Assembly: GCF_030272615.1 (NCBI RefSeq)
Contig: NC_081405.1
Span: 471,316,008-471,380,007, forward strand
DNA length: 64,000 nucleotides
DNA from: Cryptomeria japonica
Taxonomy: Eukaryota; Streptophyta; Pinopsida; Cupressales; Cupressaceae
Reading direction: 5' to 3'
Every line of letters starts with the position of its first letter. Within the stretch, counting starts at the first letter, position 1. The notes under the pieces were generated by a model. It did no database searches, was not told the DNA's origin, and saw only the letters and a list, made by a program, of their open reading frames with translations. Shown here piece after piece: positions 53,523 to 64,000 of the stretch. Made by a program: the position numbers and the translations under genes.

Positions 53523-54367
53523 AACATACTTTTTGAAGTTATAGAAAACTTAGTTGCATCATTTCCTCCAATTTGTATGCATGGTCCTACTACTTCAAAG
53601 TATGAGGTTGCAAGTAATTTTGTTGCTTAGCAGAATCGATTCTACTTTTGCTAACATTGTGTCTATGCTATTTGTCTCCCTTCAGTGAATGTCCCATGTC
53701 CTTTTAGCAATCATCCTCTCAAAAGTAAACAAATAACAGCAGCCATACATGACACCTTAAATCTAAGTGAAGAAATGTGAGCAATGAGTGGAGAAGGTTG
53801 GATAGGGATAAATTTTAAATGGTAGAATAAAAACAACATTACGTTGCTAGACATTCTAGAGAAGCATTGTTTACTGATTTGCAATTATTAGCACAATCAA
53901 TTTGGTACAATATAATCAACACAATATTCTAGATGACAACAATAGCTTCACATTGTGACTTCATTAGTAACAGAAAATTTTGATAACAAGGAACAATAAC
54001 ATTGTGCTTTTCCTCAAAAATAATGAAATTGAAGATGACCACAACAAAATCAACAACCAAGATAATGAAGACTCTTAAGAAACTAAAGAGCTTGTTGATT
54101 AACAAAATCATCGTATGCAAGTTTTCCAATAGCTATAAGATAAAGTATTTTGACCAACCACACAACTTCGTTTTTTTATTTAAACATCTCTCTTTCAGAG
54201 CAACTAAATGGCATTCCAAGGTACAATCATCTCCTTGTCTTTAAGATTATGATTCCAACAATGCCTAAAACTTCAATATAACATTTCATTTGCTCCTATC
54301 ACAACGCATAAGATCTTGAATAAATGCCCAACTATGGAGATACATCCAATCAAGAGGAGGAACATAC
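53523..54367. other. intron sequence right of the copia-type element
   Basis: No gene or repeat recognised. It leads directly into the PEX12 exon at 54,368. Confidence 0.5.
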
Positions 54368-54516
54368 CAAAAATACAACTGAAAGAACCCTTTGATGCCT
54401 CCTTAGGCCAGATGATTTAAGCTCATGTCCATTAGCACTATTGGCTTCTTGCCTTTGTTGAATAATTTCTACAGGTCTTCTTCGTAAACCATATAACGAT
54501 TCTGAGAAAGAAGCAT
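54368..54516 (-). CDS. PEX12: PEX12 internal exon (second visible exon)
   Basis: This is a minus-strand exon of 149 bp. The acceptor is TTTCAG and the donor is TTTTTG followed by GTATGTT. The first two bases complete the Asp codon split from the previous exon, then 49 full codons follow. It encodes DASFSESLYGLRRRPVEI, a variable Gln/Glu-rich stretch, and ends SSGLRRHQRVLSVVFL. This is the segment of plant Pex12 between the first conserved helices and the LPYFKSKL motif. The phase fits both neighbouring exons exactly, which argues for a live gene rather than a dispersed fragment. The intron above it is about 8.9 kb and the one below about 45 kb. Confidence 0.92.
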
Positions 54517-56521
54517 CTGAAATCAAGAAGAAAAAAGACCTTTATCAAAAAGGTTTAAGATGTTAGCATTCTAGATAATAAATCTAAATACACAAAAAAA
54601 TGATTCCTTCAGACCTCTTGCTATGATATAGCAACGAGATAAATTTGCTTGCTAATTATTTTACAATAGTAATTTACTTGCAACATAATAAAGCTATGTA
54701 CAAATAGAATTAGTTGTTTACTCATCTACCTGAATCTATATATATGCTTTTGAATTCTGCTCTTCTACTTCCCATCCTTCCTAATTACCTTCATTTGGTA
54801 TCAACATTCATGCTAAAGGAAAGGAAGGTATGACCAAGAAAATTTCATTTCTCAGTAGAAGCATGCTGCATAATTGCCTGACATGTTTGAAATAGAGACT
54901 TGTTATCCTTGCCATAATATCAGAAGTTGGGCTCACACTTTCAACGGAGGAAGAATAAAAAACATTCAAGGAGAAGTGGAATGCTATTTGTTAGCCTAAT
55001 TTGTCTCACAATTACAAAGCCTGAAATCAATATTTGTTGCAGGCATTCATCAAGATTTTGGACTAACCAAAGATGATGATTGAAACAAAGCCATCATGTT
55101 CTTAGTGGTATTATGGCTACTTCTAATTTGGTATCCTATTTGAGAAGAAAGACATAAAATTCAGCAGCTTTATAAATGAACTTTGACAATTTCAGGAGAT
55201 GAAAGGAAATCAACTCCAATATATGCATTAAGATTGGGCTCTGGAGGAGATTTTGGATTAAAAAGAAGCAATCTGTAGTAGACCCATCATTCACTACACC
55301 ATCATAGTAATACAAAGAAGCTATAGATAGTACTAACATTAGAGGACTCATCAAATTTGGTGATTCTTGAGGTGAGCCAGCCACATTGAGGCCAAGAGAC
55401 TTCAGAACTGGGTAACTGATAAGTCTGGTCAGATTCATGAAACTCAAAAATGTCTGATAAAATACACTTGGTTGTGATGATTAGATGAAAAAATTGGAGA
55501 AAAAGGCAAAAAATAAAGTGAAAACACTAGAACCTAAAGGCTAAAACACTTAAATGACCTCTTAATACTTCAAAATGATATTCATTTCATTAGCAAGTAT
55601 GTGCAAGGAGGGAAAAAGGGAATTGAAGCTAAAAGTACAATTCATCGAAGCACAAAACAGCAGATATCTTGGAAGCATAGATTGATTGAATGCAACTTGA
55701 GGAAGTTTCTAGCAGTCTTTAGTGCATCTAAAAGAGCCTATGATAAAAAATATATTATTATATTACAAATGTTCGTGTTCAGGTTCTGTTTCAAAGAACC
55801 GGTTGGCCGGTACGTCAAAATTTTGAAAGGGGTTTGGGTTCATTAGTACAAAAACATGTAATATATATGCAGCCTATAAGCATGAATTAAGATTAGAATG
55901 CAACATAATATACAACAAAAACACCATAAACTTGTAATAATAGCATCATGATCATAGTTCTTACCATCATAGCATCATATACTTCAAGTTCAGCATCAAA
56001 ATATTAAAATGATAATATCAAGTTCAAGTATCATTGTTTCAAAATTCAACTTGCAACAATTGGAACTTTATACTAAGTTTAAATCATCTAATGGATTCTT
56101 CTTCTTCTTGCAATATCAGTCAAGAATAAATGCACTAGTAGTCAAGAATAGCACTAAGAAGATGAAAGACTAATTGCAAGTCAAGAATAAATGCAATAGC
56201 AGTCAAGATTAACAGCAAAAGTCTTTTCACGGAAATGACTTACGCCATTGAAGATGATGAAGAAGAAGAAGAATGAGCAGTCAAGAAAGTGAGCTCAGGA
56301 AACTGAGTATTTTTGTTGCTTTTCATAAGCTGAGGATTGTAAATCAGAATGAGCTAATGCATGGGTATTTTGCTGTTGTGATTGAGCATTGCTCTAGTAC
56401 ATTGTATAAGGTTAACAAGTAAGAGGTCAGAGCTCAATTGTTTGCTGCTCTATTTTATCTTGCTTCAGAAATAAAAAATTTGACGACAACAAACATAGAG
56501 GCAATGTCAGTGTTAAGCCAA

Positions 56522-58200
56522 TGTTTTGTAAAACACAGGAGGGGGTGAGGGAGAGGAGTGAATCAGTAGTAAATGAATCTTAAAACTTTTTGATCAATTA
56601 AATCCTTTTGTAAAATTGCTTTTAAACTGAAACTGAAATAACAATGCAAAGCAATCACACAAAGAACAATTGCACAAGATTTGACATGGAAACCCAAGAT
56701 GGGAAAAAACACGGTGAGTAACGTTGCTAGGATCTACTGTCCTAATCCAGCCTCACAATTTATCCAATTACAATGTTTAAGGGCACCAACCCTAATGAGT
56801 CACCAAACCCCTATCTCAAGAGCACCAACTCTTTCTGACGTACAAAGTTTTAAGGGCACCAACCCAACCAAAACATCTTACAAAAGAACCAACTTTTCAA
56901 ATTCACCATACAGTGTCTTCAACACCAACTCAGAAATCTGAAAGCATCTATCCTCCTAATTCTCAATAGAACAATCTGAGTATCAACTTAAAAGTATTTA
57001 GAGTTTCAATGTTCAGAATACAATTATGAGATTCAAACTTCAGCAACTTCAAAGATTATACATATAGATCCATGCTAACAACCTGAAACTCATTACTCAA
57101 AATTATAGTTACTTTGAAAAGTAAGAGTCAAATGTTTTTGTATGTCTGCAACGATTATGTTGAGAAAATACTGATGATTGAAATATCTCTGTAAAACTGA
57201 ATACTGTCAAGTAGACCTGCAAACAATGATTCTTTCAACGTAGTCAATCACCACAAATCTGGAAACTACTTTATAGTCAATCATACACTGACAAATAGAT
57301 GATTTTATGCACAGTATATTAGAATACAACTACTGCAAATAACACTCAGGATAAAGATCTGATACCAGTTGCCAAAACCAGTAACCCTGTCTCCATATTT
57401 ATTTTAGTATCCCACTGAGTCTCCAGTATAAATATGTATCTGACGTATTATTTCATCTTCTTCTTCGCTGTAATCCTTTTTTGTATCAAACTGTACAAAA
57501 CACTTTCGTTCTTCTTTATATCACATTGCAATGACACACAAAATATTCTTTAGAATCTTAGATAAATCACGTATTTCAATCTCTTCAACATTACACCTTC
57601 CAAAAACATCTATTCTGTCTGATCGAATTGTCTTTTTAAAACAGTGTGTGTCTGGTATATAAGTTATAGAGGTTAAAGGAACTACCATTGATAGTTATAA
57701 CCAAATTCAAACTGCCATAATGCCTTGTCCTCTCTTCCGTCAAAAAGCTTTAATGCATTATTCATACTTAATGATATTCAATAAAGTTTATTCCATAGAA
57801 AATATACGATGTCATTCTAACATCGATGACAAAAGATTAAGGCAAGGATTAGTTGTAACTAGGTTACAACTAATATACAACTAGTTACAACTAATATACA
57901 ACTACAGTTGCCAATCAACCGAACACAAGAGAGTTAAAAAAGTGTTGAAACTTATTCTTCAAATGAATAGAAGGACGATTACCATGGGCATGAAGGTCTG
58001 AGCGCACGCTTCATAGAAAGAACACAGTCTACACAGAAATGGCAGAGAGGCAGAAATAATACACATGGGTAACAGTAGAGACGCAAAAGTTTAGTATGAA
58101 TAACTGCAATATCTGAACTGATAATATCATTTTAAATAAATTTCTGTGTATCGATCTGAAGAATGATACTGTGCTTGCAGGGTGACATCAATGACAAACA
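56522..58200. mobile_element. possible LTR-type element, unclassified
   Basis: The stretch starts TGTTTTGTAAAACA and ends ATGACAAACA. GCCAA stands just left (56,517-56,521) and one base after the right end (58,202-58,206). The start context GGAGGGGGTGAGGGAGAGG followed by TGAATCAGTAG resembles the copia LTR at 49,030. TATATAAG is at 57,656. An inverted TGGTATCAGA-like site near 57,360 could be a primer-binding site, which does not fit a simple solo LTR. Boundaries are tentative. Confidence 0.4.
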
Positions 58201-58789
58201 TGCCAACATGTTTATGGGTCATCACCATGAAAGTGTCACCTAAATCCATTACCACTGCAAATAAAACAACTGAAGACTTGTATTTAACCACCACCTTCAA
58301 AGAAACTCAGTTGTCTCTCCTTTAAAGGCCATTTATCTCACATTTGCAATGAAACACACAATGGTATCCATTTTTCCCCATGTTGTATCCATCACATCCT
58401 TTCCATTTTAAACAAACCTTGTAGAACAAGAGTAACTCTCATCATTTTTGCCAGTCCATTCACGTACTTCCACAAGGGATTCCCACAAGCGAAAGGATTA
58501 GACGATTCATCTGAATCGCACTACAATTTAATTTATCATCATTTAAAGATAAGGAAAATCCCCAACAGTATTGCACCACACATCTTACTCCCCGCTATTT
58601 AGAAGTTCTCCAACCATGTTGATTGCCAGATTAGCTAGCTTTTCAACCTCACTATTTGTCTTGCCATATGGTGAAGACCAAACATTTGTACCTACTATTT
58701 TGTTTCAAGGGGTCCTACGACTATTATTACTAGGACTTCCCTAAAGCAACAACTTCATACTTTTCCATCTAGTTCAAGTACAATATAGC

Positions 58790-59010
58790 CTAAGGAAAAC
58801 ATAGAATGGCCAGCAACAATGATGCTACAAACACAGTGGAAAAGTTATTTAAAGTGCAAAATAAGGATGAGGCAAATAATATCATTAGCAAATTCCATAG
58901 ACTAAGGGAAACATAGAATGACTAGCAATAGTGATACTACAAACACAAAGGAAAAGTTATTTAATGTACAAAATAAGGATGAGAAAATGATTTCATTGGC
59001 AAATTCTCTT
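58790..59010 (+). repeat. two tandem units of 112 bp
   Basis: The units begin CTAAGGAAAACATAGAATGG (58,790) and CTAAGGGAAACATAGAATGA (58,902). They are similar but clearly diverged, and non-coding as far as I can see. Confidence 0.7.
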
Positions 59011-60279
59011 TGCCAATGGCATTCCATTCCATGTGGCTAGCTCTCTTTATTACAAGTAGGCTATGGCAAAAATAATAAAAGCAAGGCCATCATAGATGCC
59101 ACCAAGGGAGATAAAATTAAGGACAACAATCTCGGATAAGAAATATTCTGAGATTAATACTCTAAAGGAAAAATGAAGGCACCTAGGTCACAAGTGGATA
59201 TATCATAGTCATCGATGGATGGATGGACATCAGGCATCATCTACAAATCTTCATCATGGTCATATGTCCAAAGGGACCTTACTTCCTTAGGGCTATCAAT
59301 TGTTCAAGCCCAAGGCACCACAAGAATGTTGATTTTGAATTTCAAGTCCTTATAGATGCTATTGAGGAAATTGGGCTAGAGAATGTGGTGCAAGTAGTGA
59401 CAAATGCAGCATATGAGTGCAAAAGAAAAATAAAATTGATTGAAGTATCCTAAAATCATATTTGGTGGACTCCTTGTATGTTAACCATCAATAATGCACT
59501 CGTGATATGGCCAAAATCGATTGCGTCGAATACCTAGCTAATGATGCCAGAGATATGTAAATGTTTAACTACAACCATCACACTTCACACACTCTCTAGG
59601 ACCTTTTCCAAAATCATTTTTTTGAAACTTGTAAAGACATGCATCGTTCTTCATTCTCTTGGAGAGGATGCCTGAGTTGCAAGAGGCATTGCACTAATGA
59701 TCATGAGAGTAGAGTGGCATTGATGACCCCATTCTAAGTCAAAGCAAGAGAGGATGGTGAAGGATCTGGTGAAGAGTAACTTTTATTGAGCTGATGCAAG
59801 ATACATTGTTGCCATCACTACTCCGATCTTCAAAGTCATTAGATATGGGGATACTAATGCACCTAGCCTTGGAGAGGTGTATGACTACACTGACAATATG
59901 CTCGGCCAAATGATGGCCATTGTACAAGAAAAGACAACACATTGCAGTTTTATAATGAACATATTCAACCAATCATTCATCACTGATGGAAGAATCTCAA
60001 CATTTCCTTGCACATGGTTGCATATACAATGAACCCAAAGTGGTATGTGCAAAGGCCTGGCAGAGTTACCCCTATAAAAGATGTTGAGGTGAAGGCGAGG
60101 TTCATGAAGGCTATTCAAAGGATGTATGTTACTATAGATGCTAGCATCATTCGTACTAGGAGAGAAAATTTGTCACTCTTTGGGGATATTCAAAAGAAGC
60201 CAAGCTAAATAGGTAAACTGTGGCACAAGAAGATCCAAATATGTGGTGGACCATGCATGGGCTCAATTCTTTGACAACC

Positions 60280-61646
60280 TGTAATGTCCCCTAATTAGTT
60301 ATACTTTAAATTAACCTAAATTTGCCCAAATCTAAAATAGGTAATTAAGTTTATGGGAGTACCTTTGTATACTGTTTTCCTACAACACAATATTAGAGAA
60401 CACATATGAAGTAATACTTATAAACTGAAACATATACTAATGAATTAGATTGAGTGATACAATTCTTTAATGTATTAATTACCATTAGTATTATATTTGT
60501 TAGATAAAATCAGATTTGTAGGTTAGTTGCCATTCTTTATTATCCAATTCTTAGTGCACTAGGGTAGGCTAGCTTCCAAGAGACCCTCCACCCTAGGCCC
60601 AAGAGCAAATGCTACATCCCTCTTGGCTCCATGTGGCAAGTGTTAAGCATCCATCATGGAGTGGTGTACCCAGTGAGGTGTCCTATCGTCGTTCCCCCTC
60701 ATCACAACCACCTCCTCTCTTAAGCCCAAGAGCAAAAGCTTCATCCCTCTTGGCTCCATGTGGCAGGGGTTAGGCATCCACTATGGAGTGGCGTACCTAA
60801 GAGAGGGTCCCACATACATTAAGCAATGAGTTTGCAATTGATATGATTTTACAACAGTCTTGTAAGGGTTACAAGTTCCCTTAGTTTAGCATTATTATAC
60901 CATCATATTAATCAGTCCTTGTATTGTCCATATTATTGTGTTATATCGGATTTTGTGACAGCATTAAATTATATTCATTATCAGCTTTATAAGTTAAATT
61001 CATCACATTATATTTCAAGTTATCATCATTATAGAATTAATTCCCATCACATTTATATTCCGATTATATCTGATAATGTTCATGTATCAGATTGTAGTAT
61101 CCACTATATTTACTGTAAAACTGTCATCAGTTATCAGATGATCAGCTATGTTACTGCCTGTAACTTAATAACAATTCTGATCTGAAATGATCGATGGTGA
61201 TGTTACTGGATGCTTTGATTGCTTTCCTTTATATCTCTCAATGTGAGGGAGAGGTCACACCTCTTCATCATGTATGTCCTTTGGCAAGAGACAGACCCTT
61301 TCACCATTAGCACTCTTTGAAAGAGTGCAACTCTTCATTATTTCTGCCCTTTGAAAGGGACACAACCTTTCACAATCAGATCTGCACTTCTTATTTAAGT
61401 CAGTTCTGCACTTCTGATTACCCCCAAATTATCCCCTCGCAAATGAGGCTGTCTTCTCCCTTTTACACCTCATATTTGGGAGAGTCACAACTTGTCATTT
61501 CATGCCTTTTGTCCATTCATTAACTTAATTAAATTTTTAATTATATTATTTTATATTTTCAATTTAAATTTATTTTGATTCTTTTAAATTTTAATTTGAT
61601 TATTAATATTTACCATTAAATTCAATTTCAAAGTGGGGACATTACA
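60280..61646. mobile_element. solo LTR with 12-bp terminal inverted repeats
   Basis: The ends TGTAATGTCCCC and GGGGACATTACA are perfect inverted copies. The duplication CAACC is exact (60,275-60,279 and 61,647-61,651). TG...CA ends with a 5-bp duplication and no coding region fit a solo LTR. It interrupts the hAT remnant. It contains a duplicated segment of about 75 bp (60,597 and 60,724, 127 bp apart) and perfect short palindromes at 61,310-61,328 and 61,347-61,359. Confidence 0.85.
61310..61359 (+). repeat. two palindromes in the 60,280 solo LTR
   Basis: GCACTCTTT with AAAGAGTGC around one G (61,310-61,328), and CCCTTT with AAAGGG around one G (61,347-61,359). Confidence 0.8.
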
Positions 61647-63434
61647 CAACCACACTAACCATCTATTTACCACCCTAAGTTTCCAGTTTTTCTATTGTTG
61701 AGAGGACCTATTTACTTATAGCATCACCATTTTGTTAAGAAAAAAAAACTTACTTCTAGGTGGGGTGAAAAAGCTTATAGTTGTGCATAGCACTTAGCAT
61801 CTCGTTGACCACAACATGTTTATGTACAAGGAGAGTCCAACAATCCAACGAGATGTAGAGCCAAGTAGCTAACCTAAGTTGATGACAATGTGAGACAAAC
61901 AAGGTTGGTTGGTATTGGTTTGGAGGAGCTTGACCTGAGGACTCCAACAATTTGAGTGATTATGAGTTTGGTGCATATTTTGGGGATTATTAGAGGCATT
62001 GGGCCACCTTGTTAATTGTATTTGAATTTTGATTGAAATCATTATTTTCAATATAATATAAATTTAACTGATATTCAACATTTTTATTGTTCAATGCAAT
62101 ATGCTTAGTATTTCAAAGTTTCATTTGTTATTCCTTATAGAAAAATTTATAACTATTTTTTTATTACTATATATATTTGCACTGCTGTCCCTAAATCTAG
62201 GCTCTAGGTCCCCCCATCACTAAGATCTGTCCCACACCCCAAGACTCCATGTAACATAGGTTTTATTTTCAGCTGAGCACCCAGCTTCATGTCTGCTGTC
62301 TGGTAATTTTTTATTCTGCTCTTAGTTATCATTTATATTGATAATCAAATGCTGTGAGTAGTATTTTTCTGCTACTACAACTTATTTTCAGTTGACGAGG
62401 GAAAGTGAGGTCAGATTAAATTCAATGTCAATAAAACCCCAAAAGTATACAGCCAAGTCCAATACACAATGATACAACAGCCACCTATGCTCATAGCAAT
62501 ATCAAATAATAAACAAGTTATAAAGAGCTTGTGTATCATACTGACTCTAAGACAAGCATATGTATAAACTTAATCTTTGGAGGAAGCTAGCCTTTCCCAA
62601 TCCTATCTTGCAAATACAACTCGTAGTTGAGATGCAAGCACAAAATTTAAAATTATCAATAACATTTGAACCAAAAAAGCCACAGTGCACATAGTACCCC
62701 ATCACATATGTTTCCTAGAATTATTTCCCCCATCGTGCAATTATTATGAGCATTTTATACAGTTCATAAATCTCATAAGCAATGCACCCTTCATTTGCTC
62801 CATAAGAGACTGAAATTTTAAGTATTTCATGGGTCTTTCAAGCAGTTCACTTGCAACACATTGTGGAAGACTTTGGGTAATCAAGATCAAGACTAAATTA
62901 ACATTTAAATCTAAGTTCAAGCACGCATGAATTGAAACAAACACTCAAATTACAATAGAGCAAAATCCTAGAAAACATCTTAGTTTTCTTGGAATTTATT
63001 CCTAGACAAACTTCCAAGTCCTTGCATCTCAAACTACTAACCACAAAAACTAATACATGAAATAGCTACAAGAAATATATCTTTATAATGGACAAGCATC
63101 CAAGTTTCAGACTGAAAACTGATAGGTTTCAACACTATCATCTCTTGCAAGTTGGGTTAGTACTATCAAGACCTAGAACACAGCTAATTACATGAAAGTG
63201 GTTCTTTCCTAACCTGTCACCTTCTTGTTTATTTTTCCTGCAGCTCATTTGTTTAAGTGCTGTCAAACCAAATGAAAAGGTTTTACTCCTATTCTTCAAT
63301 ATTAGGTCTCTATTTTATTTTATTAAAGCCATTTAAATCCCAAAAATGTTGACCACTGTTATAAAAATCAAACATGAAAATTGCCCACTAAACTCTTTAC
63401 ATAGTTTATAGGATTTCTTAAGAGGAATGCTCAC

Positions 63435-63540
63435 CTCTAGTTTGTAGACTGTGAGCTTCAAGGACAAGCATGAGTAGTGCAAAGAACTCATCATTGTGAT
63501 CCAACACTTTATGTAGCACCGGTCTCCGCTGTGCCATTAC
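63435..63540 (-). CDS. PEX12: PEX12 internal exon (Pex2/Pex12 N-terminal domain, first part)
   Basis: Read on the minus strand this 106-bp exon runs from an acceptor (CTGCAG at the upper edge) to a donor (GAG then GTGAGC). It encodes VMAQRRPVLHKVLDHNDEFF followed by ALLMLVLEAHSLQTR. This matches the plant peroxin-12 segment with the pattern LHKxLDxxDEFFAxLMLxLExHSL. It starts in phase 0 and ends one base into a codon. PEX12 is a peroxisomal-membrane RING E3 ligase subunit acting with PEX2 and PEX10 in recycling of the import receptor PEX5. The upstream exon with the start codon is not in the window. The family assignment is from recognised sequence pattern; there is no alternative candidate. 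Confidence 0.9.
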
Positions 63541-64000
63541 CTGCAGAATTAGACATTAATTATTGATCACTTCAACAACAAATAAATGACAATATTTAAT
63601 TATTCATGATCTATTTTTACAAAAATACTGCCTCCATTTCTTAAAAATGGCAGTGAATGGCATTTGCATTGTGAAATTCATATAGCCAAATGTTCCATTC
63701 ATTAGTAGTATAATCTTGCTTTGATGTTAAGCACAATATACACAATTAAAAAACTATGTACTAGCAAAAAACGGTGCCAGATAAAAAGGAACATGCAAAA
63801 AAGGATTGACTGGCTACTAAAAGCCCTATACTAAGAATTTAAGAACTATAGAAACTCTCAAGGTTGACCACTTAATGGAAAGAAATTCTAAAAATAATGA
63901 ATCTGAATAGAATTGGATGTAGCAAATTGCTTGAAACAACCAAAGTATCACCCTATGTGCATTGACCTTGTCATATAAAACATCAACATTGAAGAAACCC
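63541..64000 (-). other. start of further PEX12 intron, nothing else seen
   Basis: This 460-bp stretch lies upstream of the first visible exon on the minus strand. It is AT-rich, shows no coding pattern and no recognisable repeat, and leads to a missing first exon beyond the window. Confidence 0.5.

Larger units (their letters stand above)
8990..54367 (-). other. PEX12: PEX12 giant intron (about 45.4 kb)
   Basis: The stretch between two in-phase PEX12 exons holds the four-level retroelement nest (14,987-48,093), the copia-like element (49,030-53,517) and three smaller LTR-type elements. Splice sites at both edges are canonical GT and AG. Nearly all of its length is inserted elements, on either strand. 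Confidence 0.88.
59187..61875 (+). pseudogene. decayed hAT-superfamily transposase, split by a solo LTR
   Basis: The readable part starts near VIDGWMDIRHH and continues VICPKGPYFLRAINCSS and ENVVQVVTNAAYECKRK (59,223-59,453). This is the DUF659-type core of plant hAT transposases. Later pieces are MVAYTMNPKWYVQRPGRV (60,008-60,208), MWWTMHG (to 60,279) and, after the solo LTR, KKNLLLGGVKKLIVVHST and DHNMFMYKESPT (about 61,735-61,860). Many stops and frame changes make it long dead. No terminal inverted repeats were found. Confidence 0.75.
54517..63434 (-). other. PEX12: PEX12 intron (about 8.9 kb)
   Basis: This is the intron between the first two visible PEX12 exons, with canonical GT-AG edges. 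It contains a possible LTR at 56,522-58,200, a small tandem duplication at 58,790-59,010, the hAT transposase remnant and the 60,280-61,646 solo LTR. The stretches 54,517-56,521 and 61,880-63,434 show nothing I can identify beyond AT-rich intron sequence. Confidence 0.85.

Noticed and set aside
60280-61646. DNA transposon based on the 12-bp terminal inverted repeats
   Set aside because: TG...CA ends, a 5-bp duplication and no transposase fit a solo LTR better, although this is not proven.

Overview
The window reads as nuclear DNA of a seed plant with a very large, retroelement-rich genome, most likely a conifer. Three exons of one host gene, the peroxin gene PEX12, lie on the minus strand at 63,435-63,540, 54,368-54,516 and 8,737-8,989. 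They splice in phase and match the Pex12 N-terminal domain. Everything else in the 64 kb is PEX12 intron: about 8.9 kb between the first two exons, about 45.4 kb between the next two, and more than 8.7 kb running off the left edge. The conifer assignment is inferred from the giant introns and the type of repeats; I cannot name a species.

Most of the intron DNA is LTR retroelements of an unusual kind. Their LTRs are about 6-8 kb long, and each carries a protein gene of about 950-1,200 codons inside the LTR. Six copies of such LTRs are present. (A) 497-8,320 (+) is a solo LTR with target duplication GGCAG and an intact 1,073-aa ORF. (F) 14,987-48,093 (+) is a solo LTR with duplication ATGCG, split by later insertions. 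(E/C) is a minus-strand element remnant inside F, with its LTR in two pieces at 43,332-46,862 and 19,067-22,707, followed by a primer-binding site and a gag remnant. (B) 22,708-43,326 (+) is a Ty3/Gypsy element inside the LTR ORF of E/C, with duplication AGTCG, a truncated 5' LTR, broken pol, and a 3' LTR holding an intact 1,211-aa ORF. (D) 30,683-36,859 (-) is a solo LTR inside B's 3' LTR, with duplication AGGTT and an ORF of 651+295 codons. This is a four-level nest, each level except E/C dated by an exact 5-bp duplication.

The LTR proteins are strongly diverged between families but share an architecture: a conserved N-terminal domain of about 400 aa, a charged linker with basic clusters, and a helical C-terminal part. 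I do not recognise a known function. In A, B and F the ORF is preceded by an array of short palindromes. The palindrome sequence is family-specific and the spacing regular (about 166 bp in A, about 60 bp in B). Next come a TATA box, a short leader, a probable 5' UTR intron and the ORF. A second TATA box and a poly(A) signal lie between the ORF and the LTR end. The ORF therefore sits in U3, as sag does in mouse mammary tumour virus.

Other elements are: solo LTRs with 12-bp terminal inverted repeats (60,280-61,646; likely 13,004-14,124; related 10,165-12,382 with an unusual 192-bp flanking duplication); a copia-type non-autonomous element (49,030-53,517, minus) with four zinc knuckles and no pol; a possible LTR at 56,522-58,200; and a decayed hAT transposase (about 59,187-61,875) split by the 60,280 solo LTR. 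No tRNA, rRNA or CRISPR feature was seen.
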